A stretch of 50,058 nucleotides of DNA, taken from the NCBI GenBank assembly GCA_027485165.1, contig JAIXRN010000031.1:1-50058 (forward strand). The letters run 5' to 3'. This document shows positions 43,601 through 50,058 of the stretch, piece after piece (the first letter of the stretch is position 1; every line of letters begins with the position of its first letter). Both the position numbers and the translations under genes were made by a program. Below the pieces are notes generated by a model, which was given only the letters and a program-made list of their open reading frames with translations, did no database searches and was not told the DNA's origin. This DNA is from Rubrivivax sp. (GTDB lineage Bacteria; Pseudomonadota; Gammaproteobacteria; Burkholderiales; Burkholderiaceae_C).

Positions 43601-44314
43601 ATGGAATTCCTGCCCGCTTTCACCCCCTACGCCCTGCCCGGCGCAGCCGTGCTGCTGCTGACCTGGCTGGCGCTGCGACTGCGCGGCCGCAACGGGACAG
43701 GCCGGCGAGCTGCCAGCCACGGCAGCAGCGCGCTGGACACCGTGGCCGGCTGGCCACCGGAAGCTGCACGCGTCGTCAACCGCCACGAACGCCAGGCACT
43801 GGAGCTGCTACTGGCCGCCGCCCCTGGCCGGCTGGTGCTGGCCCAGGTGCCGCTGTCACGCTTTCTGCGCGTGCCGGCCCGCCACTCCTACGCCGAATGG
43901 CTGCAACGCGTGGGCAGCCTGAGCGCCGACTTGCTGCTGTGCGACCCGGACGGCCGCGTGCGCCTGGTGGTGGACATCCGCGCGGCACAGGAAACCCCGC
44001 GCAGCCAGCAGCGCCACGACCGCCTGGCGCGCGTGCTGCGCGCGGCCGGGGTGCAGGTCTGCGTCTGGCGCGAGGGCGCCCTGCCCGGCCTGGCACGGGC
44101 GCGCAGCGAGATCGCTGCGCTGGCCCCGGCGTCGCCCGAAGCGCCCGCCGCCGAAGGGTCGTCACGGCCCATGCCCTTGATACCGGTGCCCGAGATCGAA
44201 GAACTGCTGGCCCAGGGCGACCTGCGCCACGGTGACGATGCCGACGCCGGGCTGGACCCCGTGCCATCGGGCTTCTACGACGACTTCAGCGGCGCAGCGG
44301 CGAGCCGCGGCTGA
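43601..44314 (+). CDS. DUF2726 domain protein
   Basis: A 237-residue protein with one N-terminal membrane helix (GAAVLLLTWLALRLRG). A cytoplasmic domain follows: VVNRHERQALELLLAAAPG, VLAQVPLSRFLRV, SADLLLCDPDGRVRLVVDI and LARVLRAAGVQVCVWR. That strand-helix order matches DUF2726, distantly related to restriction-endonuclease-like folds. The usual ExK is replaced by VVDIRAAQE here, so nuclease activity is uncertain. The ATG at 43601 is used; a TTG at 43523 is in frame. An ffh-proximal hairpin (43479-43497) precedes it. Function unknown. Confidence 0.75.
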   Translation: MEFLPAFTPYALPGAAVLLLTWLALRLRGRNGTGRRAASHGSSALDTVAGWPPEAARVVNRHERQALELLLAAAPGRLVLAQVPLSRFLRVPARHSYAEWLQRVGSLSADLLLCDPDGRVRLVVDIRAAQETPRSQQRHDRLARVLRAAGVQVCVWREGALPGLARARSEIAALAPASPEAPAAEGSSRPMPLIPVPEIEELLAQGDLRHGDDADAGLDPVPSGFYDDFSGAAASRG

Positions 44315-44328
44315 TCGCTCGGCGTGGG

Positions 44329-45438
44329 CTAGCCCAGCAAGGCCTGGGCGAATTCCTGTGCGTCGAAGGTCTGCAGGTCTTCCAGTTTCTCGCCCACGCC
44401 GATGAAGTAGACCGGCACCACGCGCCCCTGCTCGGCGCCCCAGCGCGCGATGGCCGCCAGCACGCCGCCCTTGGCTGTGCCGTCGAGCTTGGTCACCACC
44501 AGGCCCGTCAGGCCCAACGCGGCGTCGAAGGCCTTCACCTGGGCCAGCGCGTTCTGACCGGTGTTGCCGTCCACCACCAGCAGCACTTCGTGCGGCGCGC
44601 CTTCCTGCGCCTTGCCGATGGTGCGCTGGATCTTCTTGAGCTCTTCCATCAGGTGCAGCTGGGTGGGCAGGCGGCCGGCAGTGTCGGCGATGACGACGTC
44701 GCAGCCACGCGCGCGGCCGGCTGCCACGGCGTCGAAGGTGACAGCGGCCGGGTCGCCGCCTTCCTGGCTGACCACCTGCACCTGGTTGCGGTCGGCCCAG
44801 ACCGAGAGCTGTTCACGCGCTGCGGCGCGGAAGGTGTCGGCGGCGGCCAGCAGCACCTTGCAGTTGGCTTCTGCCAGGTGGCGCGTGAGCTTGCCGATGG
44901 TGGTGGTCTTGCCGGCCCCGTTCACCCCCGCCACCATGATGACGGTGGGGCTGGCGTTGCCGATCACCAGCGGCTGCTGCAGCGGCCGCAGCAGGTCGGC
45001 CAGGGCCTGCGCCAGCAGGCCTTTCACGGCTGCGGGGTCGGTGACCTTGGCGTCCTTCACGCGGCGCTTCAGGTCGGCCAACAGGAATTCGGTTGCGCCG
45101 ACGCCGGCATCGGCCATCAGCAGGGCTGATTCCAGGTCTTCGTACAACGCGTCGTCGATGCGCGTGCCCGTGAAGACCTGGGCGATGCTGCTGCCGGTCT
45201 TGCGCAGGCCCTGGGCCAGGCGCGACAGCCAGCCCGTGCGGGGCGCAGGTGCGGGACTGGCGGACGCCACAGGGTGCAAGGCCGCCGGCACTGCGGTGGC
45301 CGGCGCAGCAGCCGCTGGGGGCAGGCCAGCTGCAGGGCTGGTGACCACAGCCGGGGAGCTGGCCGAGGGGATGACCGGCGGGGCGGTGGCCGGGGGCGCT
45401 GCTGCCGGGGGCGGCTTCTTCTTGAAAAAGCTGAACAT
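44329..45438 (-). CDS. ftsY: SRP receptor FtsY
   Basis: A 369-residue SRP receptor GTPase acting at the inner membrane. The amphipathic start FSFFKKK, an alanine/proline-rich A domain to about residue 66, and an N domain (IDDALYEDLESALLMADAG) precede the G domain. Its G1 is GVNGAGKTTT at 171-180, then AADTFRAAAREQL, DTAGRLPTQ and TKLDGTAKGG. The A domain is short compared with enterobacterial FtsY. It converges with the DUF2726 gene and diverges from the tRNA-Met gene 96 bases away. Confidence 0.97.
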   Translation of the reverse strand: MFSFFKKKPPPAAAPPATAPPVIPSASSPAVVTSPAAGLPPAAAAPATAVPAALHPVASASPAPAPRTGWLSRLAQGLRKTGSSIAQVFTGTRIDDALYEDLESALLMADAGVGATEFLLADLKRRVKDAKVTDPAAVKGLLAQALADLLRPLQQPLVIGNASPTVIMVAGVNGAGKTTTIGKLTRHLAEANCKVLLAAADTFRAAAREQLSVWADRNQVQVVSQEGGDPAAVTFDAVAAGRARGCDVVIADTAGRLPTQLHLMEELKKIQRTIGKAQEGAPHEVLLVVDGNTGQNALAQVKAFDAALGLTGLVVTKLDGTAKGGVLAAIARWGAEQGRVVPVYFIGVGEKLEDLQTFDAQEFAQALLG

Positions 45439-45517
45439 CGTGTACTGGTTGCGACAAAGCCGGGGGCCGCTGCCCGGCGCAGGCTGCGCCGCATGAAACG
45501 GGCGCCCCGGGGCCGCA

Positions 45518-45523
45518 TATAAT
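45518..45523 (+). promoter_or_regulatory. -10 box of the tRNA-Met gene
   Basis: A perfect TATAAT lies 11 bases before the first base of the tRNA. It is followed by a G+C-rich discriminator (GCGGGC), as in stringently controlled stable RNA promoters. The expected -35 position (45495-45500, GAAACG) is a poor match. Confidence 0.65.
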
Positions 45524-45534
45524 TGCGGGCTTGA

Positions 45535-45611
45535 GGCGCTTTAGCTCAGCTGGTTAGAGCGACGGAATCATAATCCGCAGGTCCGGGGTTCAAATCCCTG
45601 AAGCGCCACCA
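45535..45611 (+). tRNA. tRNA-Met (CAT), elongator type, with encoded CCA
   Basis: The 77-base cloverleaf is clear. The acceptor GGCGCTT (45535-45541) pairs with AAGCGCC (45601-45607), followed by ACCA. The D-arm is GCTCAGCTGGTTAGAGC, and the T-arm is CGGGGTTCAAATCCCTG. The anticodon loop is ATCATAA with CAT at 45569-45571. The anticodon stem closes with four pairs and an A/C mismatch at its outer end. G-rich anticodon-stem pairs typical of initiator tRNA are absent and the 5' G pairs with C, so this is the elongator. A lysidine-modified tRNA-Ile is the alternative for a CAT anticodon. Confidence 0.93.
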
Positions 45612-45619
45612 AACACCCC

Positions 45620-45647
45620 GGCTCGAGCAACCGCTCGAGCCGTTTTT
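45620..45647 (+). terminator. Intrinsic terminator of tRNA-Met
   Basis: GGCTCGAGC (45620-45628) pairs exactly with 45633-45641 around AACC, followed by G and five T (45643-45647). It starts 8 bases after the CCA end. Confidence 0.9.
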
Positions 45648-45673
45648 CTTTCCACAGCCCCTGGATCAACACC

Positions 45674-46057
45674 ATGCTCCGCTGTGCCCTGCCTGGCCTT
45701 GTGGCCGTGCTGTCGCTGCTCATTGCCCTGCCGTCCCAAGCGCAGCGCAATTTCCCCGCCACCGCCTTGCGCGGGGAACTGCTCATCACACAGCCGCCCG
45801 AGGCACTGCTGAACGGCCAGCCCGCTCGTCTGGCACCTGGGGCGCGCATTCGTGACACGCAGAACATGCTGGCAATGTCCGGCACGCTGACAGGCCGCCC
45901 GCTGCTGGTGCACTACACGCAAGACACCCAGGGACTGGTGCTGGACGTCTGGGTGCTGACCGAACCGGAACGCGCCCGCAAGCCCTGGCCCACCACGGCC
46001 GCACAGGCCAAGAGCTGGGTCTTCAACCCCGCCGCGCAAACCTGGAGCCGCCCATGA
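45674..46057 (+). CDS. Small secreted protein, unknown function
   Basis: A 127-residue protein with a clear signal peptide (hydrophobic core [12 protein letters not shown], cleavage near SQAQ-RN). The mature part is about 104 residues: [57 protein letters not shown], and an end rich in Trp and Lys ([15 protein letters not shown]). It has no cysteines after cleavage and no family that I can name with a function. Its stop overlaps the miaB start in ATGA, so the two genes are co-translated; similar pairs are, as I recall, seen in Burkholderiales. Confidence 0.82.
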   Translation: MLRCALPGLVAVLSLLIALPSQAQRNFPATALRGELLITQPPEALLNGQPARLAPGARIRDTQNMLAMSGTLTGRPLLVHYTQDTQGLVLDVWVLTEPERARKPWPTTAAQAKSWVFNPAAQTWSRP

Positions 46058-47481
46058 CCCCGCCCGACGAATTGCCGCCTGCGGCCAAGAAGGTCTACAT
46101 CCGCAGCTTTGGTTGCCAGATGAACGACTACGACAGCGACAAGATGGCCGACGTGCTACACGCCGCCAAGGGCTACGAGCCCACGAACGACCCCGAGCAG
46201 GCCGACCTGATCCTGTTCAACACCTGCAGCGTGCGCGAAAAGGCGCAGGAAAAAGTCTTCAGCGACCTGGGCCGGGTCAAGCACCTGAAAGCCAAGGGCG
46301 TGCTGATCGGCGTGGGCGGCTGCGTGGCCAGCCAGGAAGGTGCGGCCATCATCGACCGCGCGCCCTATGTCGACATGGTGTTCGGCCCGCAGACCCTGCA
46401 CCGGCTGCCGCAGATGATTGACGCCAGGCTGGCGCAGCGCCGGCCGCAGGTGGACATCAGCTTCCCCGAAATCGAGAAGTTCGACCACCTGCCGCCCGCG
46501 CGCGTAACCGGTGCGTCGGCCTTCGTGTCCATCATGGAAGGCTGCAGCAAATACTGCAGCTACTGCGTCGTGCCGTACACCCGCGGCGAAGAGGTGAGCC
46601 GGCCTTTCGACGACGTGCTGACGGAAGTGGCGGGCCTGGCCGACCAAGGCGTGAAGGAAGTCACGCTGCTGGGGCAGAACGTCAATGGCTACCGTGGCCG
46701 AATGGGCGAGACGACAGACATCGCCGACTTCGCCCTGCTGCTGGAGGTGGTGGCTGAAATCCCCGGCATCGAGCGCATCCGCTACACCACCAGCCACCCG
46801 AACGAATTCAGCCAGCGTCTGATCGACGTCTACGGCAAGACCGCCAAGCTGGTGAACCATGTGCACCTGCCGGTGCAGCATGGCAGCGACCGCATCCTGA
46901 TGGCCATGAAGCGCGGCTACACCGCGATGGAATACAAGAGCACGATCCGCAAGCTGCGCGCCGTGCGGCCGGGCATCAGCCTGTCCACCGACTTCATCGT
47001 CGGCTTCCCGGGTGAGACGCAGGACGACTTCGACAAGATGATGAAGCTGATCGACGACGTCGGCTTCGACGCGTCGTTCAGCTTCGTCTTCAGCGTGCGC
47101 CCCGGCACGCCCGCGGCCGCCCTGCCCGACGACACGCCCCAAGCGCTGAAACTGCAGCGCCTGCAGCAGCTGCAGGCGCGCATCGAAGAGAACGTGCGCC
47201 ACATCAGCGCCAGCCGCGTGGGCACGGTGCAGCGCATCCTGGTGGAAGGGCCTTCGCGCAGGAACGCCAGCGAACTGATGGGCCGCACCGAATGCAACCG
47301 CATCGTCAACTTCGACGCCGGGCCGCAGGCGGCGCGGCTGGTGGGGCAGCTGGTGGACGTCACCATCACCGAAGCCCTGCCGCATTCGCTGCGGGCGGAG
47401 GTGAACACGGGCGAACGGGTGCTCAGTTCGACTTCGGCGGCTTCGGCCGGCCTGGCCCAAAACCCCGCCACCACAGCGTGA
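46054..47481 (+). CDS. miaB: tRNA-2-methylthio-N6-isopentenyladenosine synthase MiaB
   Basis: A 475-residue radical-SAM methylthiotransferase that completes ms2i6A37 on tRNAs reading UNN codons. The N-terminal UPF0004 domain supplies the auxiliary-cluster cysteines C21 (SFGCQMN), C58 (FNTCSV) and C90 (VGGCVA). The radical SAM motif CxxxCxxC is C164, C168 and C171 in [18 protein letters not shown]-terminal TRAM domain ([12 protein letters not shown] onward) binds RNA. The short secreted-protein gene overlaps its start. Confidence 0.97.
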   Translation: MTPPDELPPAAKKVYIRSFGCQMNDYDSDKMADVLHAAKGYEPTNDPEQADLILFNTCSVREKAQEKVFSDLGRVKHLKAKGVLIGVGGCVASQEGAAIIDRAPYVDMVFGPQTLHRLPQMIDARLAQRRPQVDISFPEIEKFDHLPPARVTGASAFVSIMEGCSKYCSYCVVPYTRGEEVSRPFDDVLTEVAGLADQGVKEVTLLGQNVNGYRGRMGETTDIADFALLLEVVAEIPGIERIRYTTSHPNEFSQRLIDVYGKTAKLVNHVHLPVQHGSDRILMAMKRGYTAMEYKSTIRKLRAVRPGISLSTDFIVGFPGETQDDFDKMMKLIDDVGFDASFSFVFSVRPGTPAAALPDDTPQALKLQRLQQLQARIEENVRHISASRVGTVQRILVEGPSRRNASELMGRTECNRIVNFDAGPQAARLVGQLVDVTITEALPHSLRAEVNTGERVLSSTSAASAGLAQNPATTA

Positions 47482-47722
47482 AGGCACAGGCTGTCACCAT
47501 GCCGGCATACATCGTCGTGGTGCCGTCACGGCCGAAGACCACCAAACCCACCAGCACCGCGGCCGCGCTGGCGCCACAGGCAGCCTGGGCCAGGTGGCGC
47601 CAGGGCACGCTGGCCAGTTCGCGGCGCCAGGCCAGCTTGGCGGCCGCGGCCGACAGCATGCCGAATAGCACGGCCGGCAAGAACAGGTTGGCCAGATGGC
47701 CGGCAGCGTCCAGAGGTCCCAT
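47423..47722 (-). CDS. Small membrane protein, unknown function
   Basis: A 99-residue protein with about three hydrophobic helices ([35 protein letters not shown] and [12 protein letters not shown]) separated by short basic loops. I recall similar small proteins in Burkholderiales but no function. The start is the ATG at 47722 ([10 protein letters not shown]); an open frame extends to 47812, but the conserved part begins here. Its last 59 bases overlap the 3' end of miaB in antisense, so the two genes share their ends. It diverges from hemA. Confidence 0.72.
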   Translation of the reverse strand: MGPLDAAGHLANLFLPAVLFGMLSAAAAKLAWRRELASVPWRHLAQAACGASAAAVLVGLVVFGRDGTTTMYAGMVTACAFTLWWRGFGPGRPKPPKSN

Positions 47723-47805
47723 CGTGGCAAGGCTTTCTTGGCTGGAAAAACGGTCTGCACCCGGCATCGGTCGCCCCGCGCGGTGGGGCAGGGCATTTCC
47801 GACCC

Positions 47806-47833
47806 TTGCCAAGTGTCAACTTGAATTTACAAT
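47806..47833 (+). promoter_or_regulatory. hemA promoter, apparently leaderless
   Basis: -35 TTGCCA (47806-47811), a 16-base spacer and -10 TACAAT (47828-47833) form a good sigma-70 promoter. A start site 7 bases after the -10 box would fall at 47840, the G of the hemA GTG start codon. No ribosome-binding site precedes that codon. Confidence 0.7.
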
Positions 47834-47839
47834 CAGATC

Positions 47840-49159
47840 GTGAGCGTCCTGGCCCTCGGGCTCAACCACACCACCGCCCCGCTCGACTTGCGGGGCCGTC
47901 TGGCCTTTGGCCCAGAACGCCTGGTGCCTGCCCTGCACGGCCTGCGTGAACGTCTGCAGCGCGCCGGGCCCGAAGCGGCCCTGGTGTCCACCTGCAACCG
48001 CACCGAACTGTACGTGGCGGCCCCCGCGCATGCGGTGAACGAACTGGTGCAGCCGGCCGTGCACTGGCTGGCTGAACAAGGCGGGGTCAGCGGCAGCCAC
48101 CTGCAGGCGCATACCTACGTGATGGAAGACCACGCTGCGGCGCGGCATGCCTTCCGGGTGGCATCGGGCCTGGATTCGATGGTGCTGGGCGAGCCGCAGA
48201 TCCTGGGCCAAATGAAGCAGGCCGTGCGCCAGGCCGACGAAGCCGGCACCCTGGGCAGCACCTTGCACCAGCTGTTCCAGCGCACCTTCTCGGTAGCCAA
48301 GGAAGTGCGCAGTTCCACCGAGATCGGCGCGCATTCCATCAGCATGGCCGCCGCCGCCGTGCGCCTGGCTTCGCAGCTGTTCGAAAACATGGCCGACACG
48401 CGCGTGCTGTTCGTGGGCGCGGGCGAGATGATCGAACTGGTGGCCACCCATTTCGCCGCCAAGTCGCCCAAGGCCATGGCCGTGGCCAACCGTACGCTGG
48501 AACGCGGTGAACGCCTGGCGGCACGCTTCGGCGCCAAGGCGCTGCGCCTGTCAGACCTGCCCGGTAGCCTACACGACTACGACGCCGTCATTTCCTGCAC
48601 CGCCAGCACCTTGCCCATCATCGGCCTGGGCGCCGTCGAGCGTGCGCTGAAGGCGCGCCGCAACCGGCCGATGTTCATGGTCGACCTGGCCGTGCCGCGC
48701 GACATCGAACCCGAAGTGGCGCGCCTGTCGGACGTGTACCTCTACACCGTCGACGACCTGTCGCAGCTGGTGCAGACTGCCGGCGAAAAGCGCCAGGCCG
48801 CCGTGCAGCAGGCCGAAGCCATCATCGAAAGCGGTGTGCAGAGCTTTGCGCACTGGCTGGACCAGCGCAGCGCCGTGCCCTTGATCCAGGCCCTGAACCG
48901 CCAGGCTGAAGACTGGGGCGCGATCGAGATGGCGCGCGCGCGCAAGATGCTGTCGCGTGGCGAACCTGTGGAAGCCGTGCTGGAAGCGCTGACGCGCGGC
49001 CTGACGCACAAGATGCTGCACGGCGCCCTGGCAGAACTGCACACCGCGGACGGTGAAGAACGCGCCCAGCTGGCCGACACCGTGTCGCGCCTGTTCCTGC
49101 GGCAGGGCCTGCGGTCGGCCCACAGCCCCACCGGCAACGAAGGCGCCAGCGGCCGCTAG
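47840..49159 (+). CDS. hemA: Glutamyl-tRNA reductase
   Basis: A 439-residue NADPH-dependent enzyme that reduces glutamyl-tRNA(Glu) to glutamate-1-semialdehyde, the first step of the C5 tetrapyrrole route. The N-terminus [19 protein letters not shown] is the family standard. The catalytic cysteine is C52 in [25 protein letters not shown] is the substrate-domain signature, and [11 protein letters not shown] binds NADPH. The C-terminal dimerisation helix follows. The GTG at 47840 is the first codon that keeps this N-terminus. Its promoter suggests leaderless translation. The gene prfA follows 90 bases downstream, a common order. Confidence 0.97.
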   Translation: MSVLALGLNHTTAPLDLRGRLAFGPERLVPALHGLRERLQRAGPEAALVSTCNRTELYVAAPAHAVNELVQPAVHWLAEQGGVSGSHLQAHTYVMEDHAAARHAFRVASGLDSMVLGEPQILGQMKQAVRQADEAGTLGSTLHQLFQRTFSVAKEVRSSTEIGAHSISMAAAAVRLASQLFENMADTRVLFVGAGEMIELVATHFAAKSPKAMAVANRTLERGERLAARFGAKALRLSDLPGSLHDYDAVISCTASTLPIIGLGAVERALKARRNRPMFMVDLAVPRDIEPEVARLSDVYLYTVDDLSQLVQTAGEKRQAAVQQAEAIIESGVQSFAHWLDQRSAVPLIQALNRQAEDWGAIEMARARKMLSRGEPVEAVLEALTRGLTHKMLHGALAELHTADGEERAQLADTVSRLFLRQGLRSAHSPTGNEGASGR

Positions 49160-49169
49160 CGGCCTGGTG

Positions 49170-49205
49170 GCAGGCCGGCCCCGCGCTGCGGGGATGCCGG
49201 CCTGC
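49170..49205 (+). other. Long interrupted hairpin between hemA and prfA
   Basis: A 10-bp outer stem (49170-49179 GCAGGCCGGC with 49196-49205) holds an inner 5-bp stem (CCCGC 49180-49184 with GCGGG 49188-49192) and a 3-base bulge. No T-run follows, so it may be a processing or stability element within the hemA-prfA message rather than a terminator. Confidence 0.5.
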
Positions 49206-49249
49206 AGCGTGCCTGCACCTACCCCCAGACTGCACCGGTCCCGCCCACC

Positions 49250-50058
49250 ATGACCCCGCAACTGCGCGAACAGTTCGACCGGCTCGCGCTGCGCCTGACG
49301 GAGCTGGACGCCACCCTGGCCGACCCAGCCGTGGCCAGCGACATCCAGCGCTGGCGCAGCGTTTCGCGCGAACAGGCCGAAGCCGCCGGCATCGTCGAAC
49401 GCTACCGCCGCTACCAGCAACGCGAACGCGACATCGCCGAAGCCCAGGCGCTGCTGGCCGACCCGGCCAGCGCCGGCGACATGGCCGAGATGGCGAAGGA
49501 AGAGATCGCCAGCGCCAGCGCCGACCTGGAACGCCTGCAGGCCGAACTACAGGCCGCCCTGGTGCCGAAGGACCCCGACGACGAACGCAACGCCTTTCTG
49601 GAAGTCCGCGCCGGCACAGGCGGCGACGAATCCGCCTTGTTTGCCGGCGACCTGGCGCGCATGTACCTGCGCCACTGCGAACGGCAGGGCTGGCGCACCG
49701 AAGTGCTGAGCGAAAGCAGCAGCGAACTGGGCGGCTACAAGGAACTGGTGCTGCGCATCGAAGGCCCGGGCGTCTATGGCGCGCTGCGGTTTGAAAGCGG
49801 CGGCCACCGCGTGCAGCGCGTGCCGGCTACTGAAAGCCAGGGCCGCATCCACACCAGCGCCTGCACCGTGGCCGTGATGCCCGAACCGGACGAAGCTGAA
49901 GAAGTGCAGCTGAACCCGGCCGACCTGCGCATCGACACCTTCCGCGCCAGCGGTGCCGGCGGCCAGCACGTGAACAAGACCGACAGCGCGATCCGCATCA
50001 CCCACCTGCCCACCGGGCTGGTGGCCGAATGCCAGGACGACCGCAGCCAGCACCGCAA
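49250..50058 (+). CDS. prfA: Peptide chain release factor 1 (partial, 3' end outside window)
   Basis: The first 269 codons of RF1, which reads UAA and UAG stops and releases the finished peptide. Helical domain 1 (1-100) is followed by [31 protein letters not shown] and [23 protein letters not shown], in which PAT is the RF1 tripeptide that recognises stop codons. The GGQ catalytic loop is at residues 237-239 in [15 protein letters not shown]. The start is the ATG at 49250 ([15 protein letters not shown]). Full-length RF1 is about 360 residues, so roughly 90 codons are missing. The usual next gene, prmC, which methylates the GGQ glutamine, is beyond the window. Confidence 0.97.
   Translation, partial: MTPQLREQFDRLALRLTELDATLADPAVASDIQRWRSVSREQAEAAGIVERYRRYQQRERDIAEAQALLADPASAGDMAEMAKEEIASASADLERLQAELQAALVPKDPDDERNAFLEVRAGTGGDESALFAGDLARMYLRHCERQGWRTEVLSESSSELGGYKELVLRIEGPGVYGALRFESGGHRVQRVPATESQGRIHTSACTVAVMPEPDEAEEVQLNPADLRIDTFRASGAGGQHVNKTDSAIRITHLPTGLVAECQDDRSQHR

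Noticed and set aside
45535..45611. tRNA-Ile with lysidine-modified CAT anticodon, or initiator tRNA
   Set aside because: The acceptor and anticodon arms fit elongator tRNA-Met better; initiator hallmarks (unpaired first base, three G-C pairs at the end of the anticodon stem) are absent.

Overview
The window is G+C-rich, gene-dense DNA from what looks like a betaproteobacterium of the order Burkholderiales, probably the Rubrivivax/Leptothrix/Ideonella/Methylibium side. This placement is inferred from gene content and order, not from a search. The pointers are: an SAH riboswitch in front of ahcY; a lysine/alanine-rich histone H1-like protein; a PEP-CTERM protein; pilSR beside PP0621 and a CcsA-like protein divergent from ffh; tsaB-rimI-udg; and DUF2905/MidA/pteridine reductase/folB/ttcA. 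I see no phage genes, transposases, integrases, CRISPR array, rRNA or plasmid functions. It reads as core chromosome with a few foreign or decayed islands.

Layout. 1-8.6 kb: a methyl-cycle and one-carbon cluster: 3' end of metK, SAH riboswitch plus ahcY, metF behind a hairpin-rich leader, and 5-formyl-THF cyclo-ligase. Interspersed are an MBL-fold hydrolase, a CDF-like transporter, a YcaQ-family protein, a HAD phosphatase and an OmpW-like porin. 8.8-20.8 kb: cell-wall, tRNA and folate housekeeping: soluble lytic transglycosylase, NDUFA9-like SDR, GST, cca, DUF2905, MidA-like methyltransferase, pteridine reductase-folB-ttcA, two lipoproteins, glmU. 21-28 kb: PEP-CTERM protein, then on the minus strand a DMT transporter-tsaB-rimI-udg operon containing a 60-bp tandem repeat, then dacB on the plus strand. 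27-32.4 kb (minus): histone H1-like gene, a strikingly A+T-rich TPR-like gene, purE, purK, tsaC/Sua5 and a GDSL-like lipoprotein. 32.6-37 kb: class I ribonucleotide reductase nrdA-nrdB, with a promoter lying inside a pair of NrdR boxes. 37.4-42 kb: pilR, pilS, PP0621 and a CcsA-like membrane protein. 42-50 kb: ffh, a DUF2726 protein, ftsY, an elongator tRNA-Met, a small secreted protein, miaB, a small membrane protein, hemA and the 5' part of prfA.

Functional links. AhcY removes the SAH made by MetK-dependent methyl transfers, and MetF supplies methyl-THF to remake methionine. TsaB and TsaC both serve t6A tRNA modification; TtcA, MiaB and Cca add further tRNA maturation. Ffh and FtsY are the two GTPases of SRP targeting. 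PurE and PurK act in sequence in purine synthesis.

The points most worth a second look are: (1) an attenuator-like leader, with mutually exclusive terminator and antiterminator pairings, directly before metF; (2) a 60-bp in-frame tandem repeat that could give RimI a repeat-bearing N-terminal extension coupled to tsaB by ATGA; (3) the A+T-rich TPR-like gene wedged between a histone terminator and purEK; (4) an internally deleted Uma2-nuclease fossil; (5) the NrdR-box promoter; and (6) an apparently leaderless hemA. I found no convincing wholly new multi-gene system; item 1 is the best candidate for undescribed regulation.
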